The notes beneath the pieces were generated by a model. The model saw only the letters and a list, made by a program, of their open reading frames with translations, ran no database searches and was not told the origin of the DNA. A stretch of DNA of 64,000 nt. Origin: Sphagnum compactum. Lineage: Eukaryota; Bryophyta; Sphagnopsida; Sphagnales. Location of the stretch: contig OZ234496.1 in NCBI GenBank assembly GCA_965153455.1, forward strand, positions 10,563,863 to 10,627,862, read 5' to 3'. This document shows, piece by piece, positions 45,916 to 58,211 of this stretch (position 1 is the first letter of the stretch; the number at the start of each line of letters is the position of its first letter). The position numbers were made by a program, and so were the translations under genes.

Positions 45916-48040
45916 TTGCAGATCTTGTAATATGTAACATGTCCTTGATCTACATGAAGCAAAATCTAAAAGGTTTTTCAAGGTCTTGGAATATCTTTAC
46001 AACATAAAAGCTAAATAGCTTAGTGCAATTTGGAAAGCCATAAATCCTGAAATCTCAAGTCTGGAAGGCTCTTCTTGGAAAGAAGTGGCCTTATTTTGTG
46101 TGAAGTAGGAACTTACCGGCACCCATGAGTGCTCTTACAACTCAATGGGACTTGTAAGGGGCCCTTTGCAACTTGGTACGGTGGGGGACCTTTTGTGTGT
46201 GCAAACTTCCCCCAGTTTTGAACACAAAATGTGTCATAAAAAGCAAAGGATCATCCAAGAAAAATGTGTAGAATACCTTTTGCACACAGAACCAAGCAAT
46301 ACTGGTACAATGCGAATCTGAACTTTGACAAAAATAAAAGGGGTGGAATACTACTCTTCTGCTCATAGTTGGCAAAGGCTGCTAACAATTTGTCACTAAG
46401 AATTTCAGTTCTTTTTTGTGCCCATTTGTCATTTTCTAAACCTGTGCTCTCAATTTGCTGGATGGCACTTCTGCACATTTTGAGTTAGTATATTAAGTTA
46501 CAACAATTTGCCTATAACCAACTAATCATGTGGCGGGGAAGGCCTGCCCTAATTGCCCAAGGCTTTCCCAAATTTGATGGTGGTAGTGCCACCACCCAGG
46601 GTCATAGCTGGAGGTTTGGTTGTAGGCCTGAAAACGCAGGGAGGCTCATGGGATCAGCCCTTTCGAAAGTGTAACAATTCATGTAATGACCTTGCCAAGA
46701 GCAGGCCATATGAAGGGGCCTCCTGCCTGTATTGTGGCATTTTACAAAAACAGCCTCTAGCTGGTATGGTGAGAAATTTCACTTTGGGAGGCCCCATTAT
46801 ATGGCTCATTATGCCATGTAATGTGCCCTCTTGCCAGGACATTATGTCCACACTAAAATGTTGTTGCTGCTGATCCAAAGGGCTGTCAAGTGGACACGAT
46901 TAATTGTTTGTAGATTTAATTTTGAACCCTAAAAAAACCATTAGAAAGAGGTATGACAGTTTGATCAAAGTGGACCTCTGTATATGTAGGTGCACATTTA
47001 CTGCACTTGGTGAATGCCACCGAAGAGGTGTTGTTATGTCACTAGAAGGGGGGAGGGTAAAATGTGATTCGTCTTTGCAAATTCCACAGTAAAAGCGTTG
47101 GGGAAAACATTAAACCCTAATTTGTAACGACCCAATCTTTAAAAATTTGTTTGGGTTGCCAATGAAACTTATCTATGAGCCTATATCTTAGGGCAGGAAT
47201 GTTGTTTTTCTTATTTGATAAATGGGTCTTTATGTCTTGACTTGACTTTATTTAACTTGGGTCTGTGTTGGTATGCATTAGCAGTGATGATCAACTTTTT
47301 TTTCTTCTTCTTATATTTCAATATGGTTTTTTGGAGTCTATTCATATGGTTGTCTTTAGACAATTCTTATCATATGGTTGTCCCTGATTAGAGTAAAGTT
47401 GAAAGAGAACTATCTCATTTTCAAGCTTAACTACATCACTTTTTCCTTAATAATTATCTCGTTTCTTTTCCATACCCACCAACATGGATGTAAAAAGACA
47501 CTAATTTGTGTTTATTCACATCCATGATATTTATATTAATTTAATTTAATTTTAACTTTGACATAAATAATGATGAATTATTGAAAACCATACAAAATCA
47601 TTAGACAAAAATATAATTGTCATTGATAATGCATAGCAATGTAGAGCCCAAATTTATGTCAATGTCAAATTTAATTTTCATATCCGTGTTGGTGAGTAGG
47701 GAAAATGAATGAAATGGATATTAGGAAAATATTTATATATTTATATAGATAGACTGTAGTTATTAAGAAAGAAGTGAAGTAGTTAGGCTTGAAAATGAGG
47801 TAGGTATGCATTGCTTTGGAATTGGCCGACGATCATTCTAAGGATTATGCAAAATTAATTGTTGCCTGAAAACCATATAAAAGAATATGAAAAATCTTGC
47901 ATATATCAGGTTTTTTTATTTTTAGAAATTGAAATATGGATGAAAAAGGGATGCTTGTGGATTAATTTCATTTATTAAACCAAAACCATCAACAAATTTT
48001 GAATAAAGTTTGAACAAACTGATTAATGTGGTGGAAATTA
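45916..48040. other. Intergenic, no gene recognised
   Basis: Short overlapping ORFs near 46.1-46.9 kb on both strands show no family motif. The rest is AT-rich. Confidence 0.4.
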
Positions 48041-48049
48041 CCTTCATGG

Positions 48050-48225
48050 ATGAGAGACGAGCTAGCCTCCTTTTGGATGAAATGAACTGTTGACGAGAAG
48101 GACCACTTCTAAGAGCTAGCCTCCTCTTGGATGAATGAACTATTGACGAGAAGGACCACTTCTAAGAGCTAGCCTCCTCTTGGATGAAAGGAAGTGTTGA
48201 CGAGAAGGACCACTTGTAAGTACCG
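48050..48225. repeat. ~53-bp tandem repeat upstream of the bHLH gene
   Basis: Three units carry GACGAGAAGGACCACTT, with unit starts near 48,092, 48,144 and 48,198 (52-54 bp spacing), and GAGCTAGCCTCCTCTTGGAT. A diverged further copy of its first half lies near 48,311-48,350. It lies about 1 kb upstream of the longest bHLH reading frame. A promoter role is possible but not shown. Confidence 0.8.
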
Positions 48226-49275
48226 GGCAGCAGTTTGAACTTATTTGATACCTATGTGCAGCAGGAGGAAAAAAAGAGATTAACATGCCTGTTAAGTGAC
48301 CTTCATGGACAGAGAGACGAGCCAGCCCTTCTTTTGGATGAAATAAACCGTTCCCTTTCTTCATCTACAAAGACAGTATATGAAGTCCATAATATTTGGA
48401 AGGAGGGAGGAAGCGTGGGCTTTTTTCTTCTCTTCTTCCTCCTCCCAACTCTGTTTTGCTGCGCTTCGATTTTTCCCGTTGTCGTCGTTGTCGCTGTTGC
48501 GTCCTCATCGCCTCTGTTCCTCCGACTACTTTCTCTTTCTAATATTTTGTGCAAGGAAATTAACTCCCGGTACTTTTGTGGCTCCTGCTGCGGAATCAAT
48601 TTGCGCTCCCGAATTTTATTTTCATTCTTTGATGGGGTTGAATTGAAGAAAGATGGAGAGACAGATTTTAGATCGATATCTATCTTTTTTTACCTTTGTT
48701 TTGTAATGGATTTAAGAGAGGATCGCCAGCCCGGGAAATAAATAGGTACTAAGTATTACCGTTTGTTCGTCCGCTCTGCAATCGCGGGATCCAAGGAACT
48801 CTCCATTGCAACAAGCTTTTTTTTCCCTACTCTAGAGTTCTAAGAGACAGCTTCCTTCCTTCCAGCAGGACTACTACAGCAATCATGTTGAAATTGCACT
48901 TGTTACAGTTTGTGAGAAGGAGGAGGACGACGGCGCTTGGTTGATCCAATGCCGCTGACTGGATGGCTGGTAATTTGTTTTGTTGTTCTCTTTTTTGCAT
49001 TTGTGAGGAGGCCTGCGCCCGGTGCCAGTGAGGATCAAGAACGTCATTCCACCACGCTCATTCGTCCTCAGCTGTTCAGGAGCTCTATAACTTCTGTGTC
49101 TGCTGCTGTGCGTCGTCCGTCGCAGATGATTGTTGATCGTGCAATCAGCAGGCGAAGAACTGGTTCTTGCTTGCATCGGAGGTGCGGTTTACGGAGTTTT
49201 TTTGCTTGACTCGATCGCGCTTGATTACTGGCGATGAAAGCTCCTTTCATTCCCTGAGACTCCAATCTGCAGAGA

Positions 49276-52200
49276 TTGAGAAGAGCCGGCACTTCTTCTA
49301 CCTTGCCATCATCCTTATGCAGGCAGGTTGGCAATGTTGGCAATGTTGTTGCGTCCCTGCGACGAGCCTGGCTGCAGGAAATTAGGCCAGCAGCAAGTTC
49401 CTCAACGCTGTTTATTCTTCTACAATCGGAACGTCGATCTGCGGCCAGAGCATCGACATTCTTGATGAGCTCCTTCATGGCTTGTTGTACGGCCCAGGCC
49501 GCTCCCTTAGAGAAATCAACAACAATGCCTAGCCACAAGCTTCGACCTTCTGCAGCAGGAGCACCAGCAGGCTACGTCCACATGATCTCATCTCACTCGT
49601 GTAGCGGAATTCTGCAGGAGCCGTCGTCACGGAGATCGTCGCAGTACAGCAGCTATGATCGTCATCCTGCAGGCGTTTACGTGGCGACGACGCCTTGTTC
49701 GTTGTCCAATTCCCTACCCTGCGACGACAATCTCAGTGGTGACAAGTCGATGGTTGTTCAAGGGGAAGAGTTATCGCCTCCGCCAGCTTTATTGAGCAAG
49801 ACGACGACGACGACGACGACGTGTGGCGGAAACAGATCCTGGAGCTCCTCCTCGCTAGACTGCCAAGCAACAGTTGCGGCTTCATTTCCTTCCTCCGTCT
49901 CGCTGCAGAACTACTGCGATGATTCCAGCAACAACGGAGGCGGTCAGGACTGGACACAATTCTCGAATTCCCACGCAACTTTCTTCTCCAATGGCGGCCC
50001 TACGAGTACTCACCATTTCTCAAGCCAGGCTCGCTGCTGCTGGCAACCCGGATTTGCAGGACTCAACAATATTGACGACAATCTCCCGCCGCCGCCGACG
50101 GGAACCACCAGCAGCGGCACCTTGAATGCTGCTGCATCTGCTTCTCGCCAAAGGTTGTTGAGTACGATTCATGATCCTTCCTTCGCCTCGCATTTCTCAT
50201 ACGTCAACAACAACAACAGCGGTTACACTTGCTCTCATGAGCAGCAGCGGTCTCATTCCTTAAGCGCTGCATCCGAGTATACATTCTTCGATGGTCAAGA
50301 CGGATTCAATGCAGAACGGGAATCTGTGATTCAAGGAAAGTCTACTGCCGAGGAGGAGGCGGATCATCATCTCGATTGCCGGCAACCCGGCCTCCTCTTA
50401 GCGGAATTCATGGAGCGAGAAACAGAAGATATTTCCGCCACGGTAGCTTTCGAGTACGCCGAAGAAGGTGCTGCTGCTGCTGGACAAGGGAGGAATTCGT
50501 CATCATTTCGCCTTTCTCAAAACGCCGAGTGGGAATCAGCTTTCCTTGATCCACGAGGTGGCGGTGGCGGTGCCAGGAATCCAGGTGGTGGCATGGGGAA
50601 ACGCAAAACCACACCACCTGGTCCACCTCAAGAAGAACAACAGAACAACGATCATGTTTACGGCACTATAAGACTGGAGCCTTGTTGCTTTGGCGGAAGA
50701 GATGATGCCGAGGTATAAACTATAAACCTCTCCTTGCCGAGCTTTCCAGTGCTACTACTACTAGTACAAACCCACCTCTACTCGTTCCCACAGGAGAGTT
50801 CCATTTGACAAGTTGGGTTCCCTGCTGAATCACATTTTGCAGCTCCTAGATTCAAGCGATGAGGCAGCAGCAGCAAAGCGCTTCAAAGCTGGGGAGCTGG
50901 GAGATTCAAGTGCTCAGTCCTTCAAGGCAGAACAAAGCACAACAAGCAATCATTCTGGAGATGAGTCTGGTAGCCCTCACTCCATGGAAGACTTGAACCA
51001 TCATGGCCTTAATCTGCCACTGCTGCCACCTCCAGACCACCAAGCACCTAAGCAGGATTATATCCATGTGCGAGCTCGAAGGGGTCAAGCCACAGACAGC
51101 CATAGCCTTGCAGAAAGGGTAATAATGATCATATCTCCCCCAGTAGTAGACCACACACATTACAACATCCACAAGCTCCTATGAGATTATTTAGATTTTT
51201 GCGTTTTGTTGGTCTACATGAAAATGCTTTATTTATTTTAATTCATTGACTCGGTGTCCTTGATTTAGCAATATGGGCAGGTATTAGGATTTCGACTTAG
51301 TTAGAGTTGCACCCATTTCAAGATTCCATGGCTACTGCCACTGTTGTGCTCCATGGGCCTCTCTTCGAAACCACATTCTTCACTCTTTGCAGTCAGAATA
51401 AGAGATAACTGGACTGGTCAATGTGTTGGATGTTGATTCATTGACTCTGTGTCCTTGATTTGGCATTATGGGCAGGTTATAGGGTTTCTGCATAGTGAGA
51501 GTTGCACCCATTCTAAGATCCATAGTTATGGTTGCTGTCTGTGCTCCATGGCCCTCTCTTCAAAACCACATTCTTTCACTCTTTGCAGTTGGTACTCATG
51601 GCCCTCTCTTCAAAACCACGTTCTTCACTCTTTGCAGTCTGAACAAGAGATAACTGGATTGGTTGATGTGTTGGGTGGCTTTAATGTTTCCAGGTCCGCC
51701 GAGAAAAGATTAGTGAGCGCATGAAGTTTCTGCAAGATCTTGTCCCAAGCTGCAGCAAGGTGTCTAATTTCTGTATTCTTTCTTTTCATGCAAGAACAAG
51801 GGCCCCTGTCTAGGCCAGGAAAAACCTGTATAGATTCTGAAGACTAGCCTTGGGCAATGATTATGATGAGCTCAAGAAATATCAATCAAATTGTTCCTGT
51901 TCTCTTGCCAATTTCTTGTTGCCTTCATTGATTATGGAACAAGATGCAGAAGTTCATCAAATCAATCTTGCTGAACGGATCTATGTTGAGTATCGTTTGC
52001 TGCAGCTTACAGGAAGGGCTGTCATGTTGGATGAGACAATCAACTATGTACAATCTTTGCAGCACCAAGTGCAGGTCGTTATCTCACCAAGCTGGTTCCT
52101 ACTGATCTGCCAGATGCTCAAAGAACTGAGTCACATTGTTCCATATTCCTTGAGGGAGATTCTTGATTCAGGAAACCTTCTTCTCAGTACATTGTGCCTC

Positions 52201-53321
52201 CAGTGCTGGCCAGCACTCTTACCTTGGACTTTTGGCTTGATGGCCTGTGCAGATTCTGTCAATGAAGTTGGCTGCAGTTCATCCACAACTTGACTTTCAT
52301 TTGGAGAGTTTACTTCACAAAGAGGTGTGCAGGTGCCCACTTGTAATTGTGGATTCCATCACATAGTTGTTTGGACTTTGATCACATTTTTTGTCATTTT
52401 TTGGTTTCTTTGAACTTTGTCCTGCATATCAGTATACAATACACAGCCTTAAGGAAATTCGAATCATCAGAGATCAACTTGTGGACTTCAGAAATTTGTG
52501 ACCCAACTTTGTACTTCACAGTGCCAAAGTACTTCGCAAAGTAGTGCAGACACAACATCACTCTCAAAGTAACTCAAGCCATAATCATCAAGCTTCTACT
52601 TAACATGCATGTGCTGTTTCACCCTCACGATACCTGAGGAAGCTCATTGTGAAGTACTTTGGTGTTGCAGATGGTGCAATCTTGTGCTTCACCACCAACC
52701 ATTTTGATGAACTCTGATCAGATTTTGCCTCATGAACACCCATTTCAAGCACAACATGAAGTTCCTTTCCAGCTGGCTAGGGCTTGTGCTACAGACTTCA
52801 GAGATCTGGAACTTGCTGTATCTGAAGCTAACGAAATACAAATCTCAAGTGCCCCTCTGTTTGCGTGTATCACCTCAGTGGATAGCCATGGTGAACCTCT
52901 GTCTCAGGTATTTAGACCAACCGGGAAATTGCAGTGAAATTCTGAACCAAGAAAAGATGCTGGGCCATGGATACAGAGATGCATTAACTGTTAAATCAAG
53001 TTGAACCTCTTTATTCAGCCTGTGTTTCCATCATAGATCAAAACTCTCTTGTCCCTGGCATGCACACAATCTCTGTCTTCATCACAAAATTGAAAATGAT
53101 GTTTGAATCTCTGCTTACTATAGAAAACAGCTGTCTCTTTTCTTCCATGGAAATAGCTTGGATAGTTAAAAGCATCGACTGTGCTGCAGACATCAAACAT
53201 ATGCGATGGTGAGCTTCAAAGTGTTGTTCAGATGGGAATTAGTGCAGATTGGGATTCTTTACAGAATGTCATCAAGGTAAACACCAGTGCAATAGTTACA
53301 TCCTCATTGATGCAGCAATAA
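49276..53321 (+). CDS. bHLH transcription factor, CIB-like (plant bHLH group XII), seven exons
   Basis: A nuclear DNA-binding regulator expected to bind E-box/G-box DNA as a dimer. Exons: 49276-50712, 50843-51118, 51694-51759, 52006-52074, 52253-52324, 52671-52907, 53190-53321. All junctions are phase 0 with GT-AG introns. The bHLH domain reads [36 protein letters not shown] and [20 protein letters not shown], followed by [15 protein letters not shown]. The basic region keeps the H-E-R contact residues of G-box binders. Exons 3-5 (66, 69, 72 bp) show the small-exon structure usual in this class. Exon 1 encodes a long Ser/Gly/Asn-rich region with [11 protein letters not shown] and a basic GKRK. 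762 residues is long for the family, so the true start may be ATG 49465, 49477, 49525 or 49582. The last intron may splice 53276 to 53391, ending at 53405. Confidence 0.88.
51242..51680 (+). repeat. Tandem duplication within bHLH intron 2
   Basis: Unit one starts TTCATTGACTCGGTGTCC (51242) and unit two TTCATTGACTCTGTGTCC (51437), a 195-bp period. Unit two itself contains a 50-bp duplication (CATGGCCCTCTCTTCAAAAC at 51547 and 51597). Each piece carries CTCTTTGCAG, a good acceptor-like sequence (AG ending at 51392, 51588 and 51637), whereas the inferred real acceptor is TTTCCAG ending at 51693. Confidence 0.9.
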
Positions 53322-53405
53322 AAATTGTAGTATGGATAAATGAATCTAAAAGAAAGCATAAATGCATATGAGGGTAACACCAACTTTCAGGCACAGGTCA
53401 TTTGA

Positions 53406-54510
53406 ATAGCAGCAGGCCAAATGGAGGTGGAATCATGAGAAGGCAAAAGTAGCCAGAGTTGCATACAAGAATAGCACACTCCAGCTTTGCTTATGTACAA
53501 ATTTCTCCCATTAGTGGTGAAAAAGTTATGCATGTTGGGCTTATCTGAGACTGTAAGTACCAAACACATGTCAGTGGCTGATATTGCAGAGTCATCCTAA
53601 ACATGGCTAAAGGTTTCCACAAGCACTCTCTGCAAGGTCTGCCATCAGTGACAGCAGCTGCTAATGAAATATACAAATTACAGGTAAACCAAAGCCTTGA
53701 CAAAATTACTACAACTTCATGGCAATCATGATACCGCATCAAATGTAGTGGAGGAGACTGATTCTGAAAGTGTCAATAGTTCATGTGTTAAGGATTCATA
53801 AGCCATCGGTTGAAGAAACAGCAAAAGTTTTTAGGCCCTAGTTAGAGTCTATGTGAAGGAGTCAGTCATTTAGCTGTATGATTGAAGGTGATTTCACTAA
53901 GTCATACAGCGGAGAGAGTCTGTTAGCACTCAACCAACAGTGGACACAACCATATGAAAGTGGGCAGGGATGTATCAATTAATCAATGGTGATTTGTTTG
54001 ATTTTTTGGGACTCACAAATTCTTTGGAAAGACTTTCCATGCTCATCAAAGAAGCTACCTTCTCTTCTCATGTGGCACTCTTTCTTTCAAGTTGAATCCA
54101 TTCAATGGCTTGTTATTGTTGCTATGGAGGGTAAATTCTACAAGTTGCTGTTGTAAAAAGAAAGACTTATCCTGCCAGCCCTCCGCCAATGAGCTTGACT
54201 TGGTGATACCAACAGCTTGTCAGGTCAGGTCTGTTATTGTGCTTCCAAAACAAAAAGAAAAAAAAGAAAAGCTTATTAGGGGCCAGAAAAGCAAATGAAG
54301 TTCGTTTTTTGTAAATTACGATCTGTAATTTCTCACTGTGCAGGTGGGAGGTCCCTCTGTACAGACTTACCTTGGTCATTACACCGGGTAATGCCCTGGA
54401 CCAACGGAGAGTAATGCCAGGTTGTGAGTGCATGACACTACACATAATTACTCTGCCCTGGTATGTATACCAGGGTTCCAGCAAAAATCATTAGAACCAA
54501 TGAGTTTTTG
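53406..54510. other. bHLH 3' flank
   Basis: Probably 3' UTR followed by intergenic DNA. No further gene recognised. No clear polyadenylation signal could be assigned. Confidence 0.35.
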
Positions 54511-54514
54511 TAAC

Positions 54515-55110
54515 ATGATTAGGTACTTAATGTGAATGCAAGAGAAATTTTGATGATAAAAAAGCCAATAAGATTGTTTGGTAATATGAATATGAGATGA
54601 ATCCGAGCATTAAATACAATAACATGGTTAGGTGATTTGAATGTAAGATGACTTCGATAGTAAAGCCATAGGGTGAGGGCTTTACTGGAATAATGGCCGG
54701 CAAAAGGCAGGGCTGTGTTGTCCAAATCGGGTATGCCCCTTGCCTGAGGGCTTCACCACACTTAAAAGACCACGGCTGCCCAGTGAGGAGAAGAACTGGA
54801 AGCAGGCTTTATGATTTTTGTGAAGCTCACAGAGTGTGTAGGCGGGCTTTATGATTTTCATAAAGCCTGTGCATGAATTGGATGAATTTTTTTGCCTTGT
54901 AAAGGCGGTGTCTGAGTACACTAAACAAAAATCTAGCTAGGTCTTTACATACTCTGATAGCATTAGGTAATGTGAATGCAAAATGCATTTGATAGTAAAT
55001 TACAGCAATGATCATGGTTAGGTGATTTGAATGCAAGATGAATTTGCTGATAAAAATGCAATTTTATGGTTTGGGAATTTGATTGCAAGATGAGTTTGAT
55101 AAAAACAATG
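54515..55110. repeat. Degenerate ~60-bp repeat array split by a ~290-bp segment
   Basis: Variants of GGTTAGGTGATTTGAATGCA followed by AGATGAATTTG recur from 54,515 to 54,660 and again from 54,960 to 55,110. The segment between (about 54,665-54,955) is different in composition and carries two copies of GGCTTTATGATTTT. It looks like an insertion into the array. Confidence 0.65.
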
Positions 55111-55595
55111 AGCAGCCTAGAGAGCAGCATTTTTTTGGGGGTGAATTTTCACCACTTGGCAACAGAAAAATAATAATCCAGTGCAACTCATAAAAAGGAT
55201 TTTTTTGAAAAAATGCACCCAAGTCACAATTTCTGAAATTGCCATATTTGGACAATAGGTTTCAGCAGGTTGCCAAATTATAGCAGGATTCTTAGATTTT
55301 TCTACTCTCCTCTCTGACCTGTAGCCAAATTTGGCTAATTTCTCTTGTGGATGATCGCCATTGTGGCTACATAAGAATTTTTTTTTCAAATCTAAAAAAC
55401 CTTTGCTAGAACCTACACATACACTTGTAACAAGTTCAGCACAATGATGCAATGCATTTGGAGGGCGCCTTATTTCTAAGGTGCCTTACTAGGCAGAAAT
55501 TCCCCCTCCAGGCTGGAGTGGGAGATTTCACGCAAGAAAGCACACAAATTCACGCAAGGCGATGTCAGCCATAGGGTGTCCTTGGATGTTATGAA

Positions 55596-55743
55596 GGGGA
55601 AGGCACTGCTGTCTGTGCCTTCCGCCCCGAGGACCTGGACCAAGGGCTCTCTGGGGGCGGCAGAAGGGGCTGCACTGGTCCAGGTTCTTGGGGCAGCAGG
55701 CACAGCTGGTCCAGGTCCTCAGAGCGGAATCAGTGCCTTCCCC
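55596..55743. repeat. GC-rich imperfect inverted repeat (hairpin)
   Basis: The left arm carries GGGGAAGGCACT (55596-55607) and GAGGACCTGGACCA (55629-55642). The right arm carries their reverse complements, TGGTCCAGGTCCTC (55707-55720) and AGTGCCTTCCCC (55732-55743). Additional GGTCCAGGTT copies sit in the loop. Arms are about 37-47 bp with gaps. Confidence 0.85.
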
Positions 55744-57410
55744 TATACCCAACATACATAATGGACGGTAAGAAGTAAGATAAGAATTGCTTGGACTAAG
55801 GGCCCGTGTGCATCTCTCATCACATTAGGTCACCAGGGAAGGAAAGAGCACCCACCAATAAGATGGTATAGCATAATGGCCTCACAACAGTTTCTTGTAA
55901 GTTCCAGATCACAACCAATAAGACAATAGGTAAGCCCTTGAAATAAAAGAAATATGCGATTAAAGGGGCATGACCAACTTAGAGCTCTTTCAAAACCCTG
56001 TATGATCTGTAAGTCCTCCCATGCAACTTCAACAATGGAGACCAGTTAAAGCATACTCCAAGACTAGAATTCCTATTCCCAAGTGATTAGATCTTGTACT
56101 ATTATCGCCAAATAACATTGCTCTTGAGTGCAGTTTTCTGTCGGTTGGTGGGGTAGGAGAAGCAACCTTGATTTGCTCCTACAACATATGCATTTGGAAT
56201 ATGATACAATATGCCCTATTTAAGAGAGTTCCCAACTCCTACTTGTGAGCATTTTGATTCACAATTGAAGATGTATGGGCCTCCTTAGTTGGATAGACAA
56301 GATCAATAGCACACAAGTGTCAACTCTCTAAAAGAATATGTCCAGGAAAATGCCAATGAAAATGCAAAGAATATTGCACAATAGCACTTTGAACATAACA
56401 TGACAACGAATGTGTCATAACTTTATGAGTGTCAATCAGAAAATGTGAGATAATCACCCTTGTGATAAATCACAGTGACAGGCTACCAGCGTGCAAGCAA
56501 GGTAACCTAGGCAACTTGTGATCTTTGCAATCTAGTCGCAACATAAATGAAAATTAAGTCATAGCATGAATGTGTATATATATATATATAAGCATGTTCT
56601 TTGATTTTATGACAATGGTATTGAAATTTTTGAAGTTTAATATCTATTTAAGTAGATTATTGAAAATGCAAGTAAATATAAGTTTTTTTTTTTTTAAAAG
56701 AGATACAAGTAGATGAAATATTTCATTATGTTTATTTTAAGTTAACGAACCTTGTAAAAGTTATTATGTGTTTTTTATTTTTATATATTATAATCACAAT
56801 ATATCCAACTTTTAAAATATAATAAATTTGAACACCATATTGACTTGGTCAAATTATACATACTTATTATCTATTTTATTATATTGAAAATTTTCAAACT
56901 AACTTACTAAATGGACCTTCCAATGTTTTCATAATGAAACTTAAAAGAAATTTTGAAGCAACTTTTTTTTGTCAATATAAAAAATATCTCATTTTTAAAT
57001 TGAATTTTACAAAGATTGTATTCTTTTCTATTTTATCATGCTTGCACCAACCATGCATATATCTACCATACATATGGAATTCATTCAACTATGAATGTGC
57101 TAAGTTCCTAAAAAAAGTTATGACAGAACTAGACTTTCATGCTTATTTGGAGACATGTTTTCTATGTGTGAAGAATTGGCTTGGCCATGTTTGGAAAGAG
57201 GGTTAGAACATGAAGTAAGATTGAAAAATACAAAGCTTACAAAGAAAGGAAAATACCATCACTGAAGCAAATGTTTGAAGATTTTGCACATTCTTACTTA
57301 TATACAACAAGATTTTGTAACACTGTAATCAGGATGCTACAACTTTACGTCTAGCTTTATGTATTGAACTATAATGGGATGATCCAATGACACCCATCAT
57401 GCCAAAGTGA
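55744..57410. other. AT-rich spacer left of gypsy copy B
   Basis: Includes a short (TA)n tract near 56,573-56,591. No gene supported. The ORF at 56,934-57,206 has no recognisable features. Confidence 0.4.
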
Positions 57411-57414
57411 ATAT

Positions 57415-58060
57415 TATAGAGCTATGTGGGCATTAATGGATGTAATCCATATAGAAATTGATATGGTGTATACCTTGTTGTTACTTTGTATGCAATTCTG
57501 CATGAAAATAACATTGTAGATAGATGTTCATCCCAATTTGTTTTATTTTCACTAACTAACTTAATCAACAACATCCAAGTACCTTGTCAATAGACTCAAC
57601 CTGGCCATTCCCTTGAGGATAATAAGTTGTAGAACTCACATGTTTCATTAGAAAATGATATGTTAAATACCTGATGGCATCATTAATAAAACGAACTCCT
57701 TGATCTGTGACTATAGTCAAAGGACATTCAAACCTGGTTAATATGCACTCATACATAAATTTTGTTGTGACTACTGCTATATTAGTTCTCAATGTTCTTG
57801 GTTCCACCCACTTAGTAGCATAGTCTGTGGTAACAAATATTTGTTCCTTGTATATCTCCCTATTGGTTTAATTGGCCCCACAAAATCCAATCCCCATTTC
57901 ATAACTGGTTCCTCTCGAAGATTTGTGACCAACTTTGCAAGACTTTGAATTACCAATATTCCTGTTATATGACATGCATCACAATATCTGCAATAATCAT
58001 GCATGTCCCTGTACATAGTTGGCCACCAATATCCAACATCCAATATCTTCCTCTACATTA
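57415..58060 (-). pseudogene. Ty3/gypsy integrase, copy B (C-terminus missing)
   Basis: The reverse strand reads the zinc-region end YCRYCDACH, then [30 protein letters not shown] and YYPQGNGQVES. All three acidic residues of the DDE triad are present (D in GLDF, D in VTDQ, E in QVES). The frame breaks near 57,800-57,840. Homology to copy A ends near 57,415, so the integrase C-terminal domain is absent. Confidence 0.9.
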
Positions 58061-58211
58061 TTTCCATTGCAAAATGCCCTCCTTCATGTAGTTTTTTCAT
58101 CACCATCTGTGTTTTTGTTGTTGTCAAACATTGTCGTAGTCTGTTGTCTTGGCCCATTCTGTACAATTCACCATTGCTAAATGTAAAAGGCTCTGCTCTC
58201 CTAATTAATCT

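Noticed and set aside
46553-46878. Overlapping 106- and 74-codon ORFs with Cys residues
   Set aside because: I looked for a BED zinc finger or other transposase motif and could not find correct spacing on either strand.
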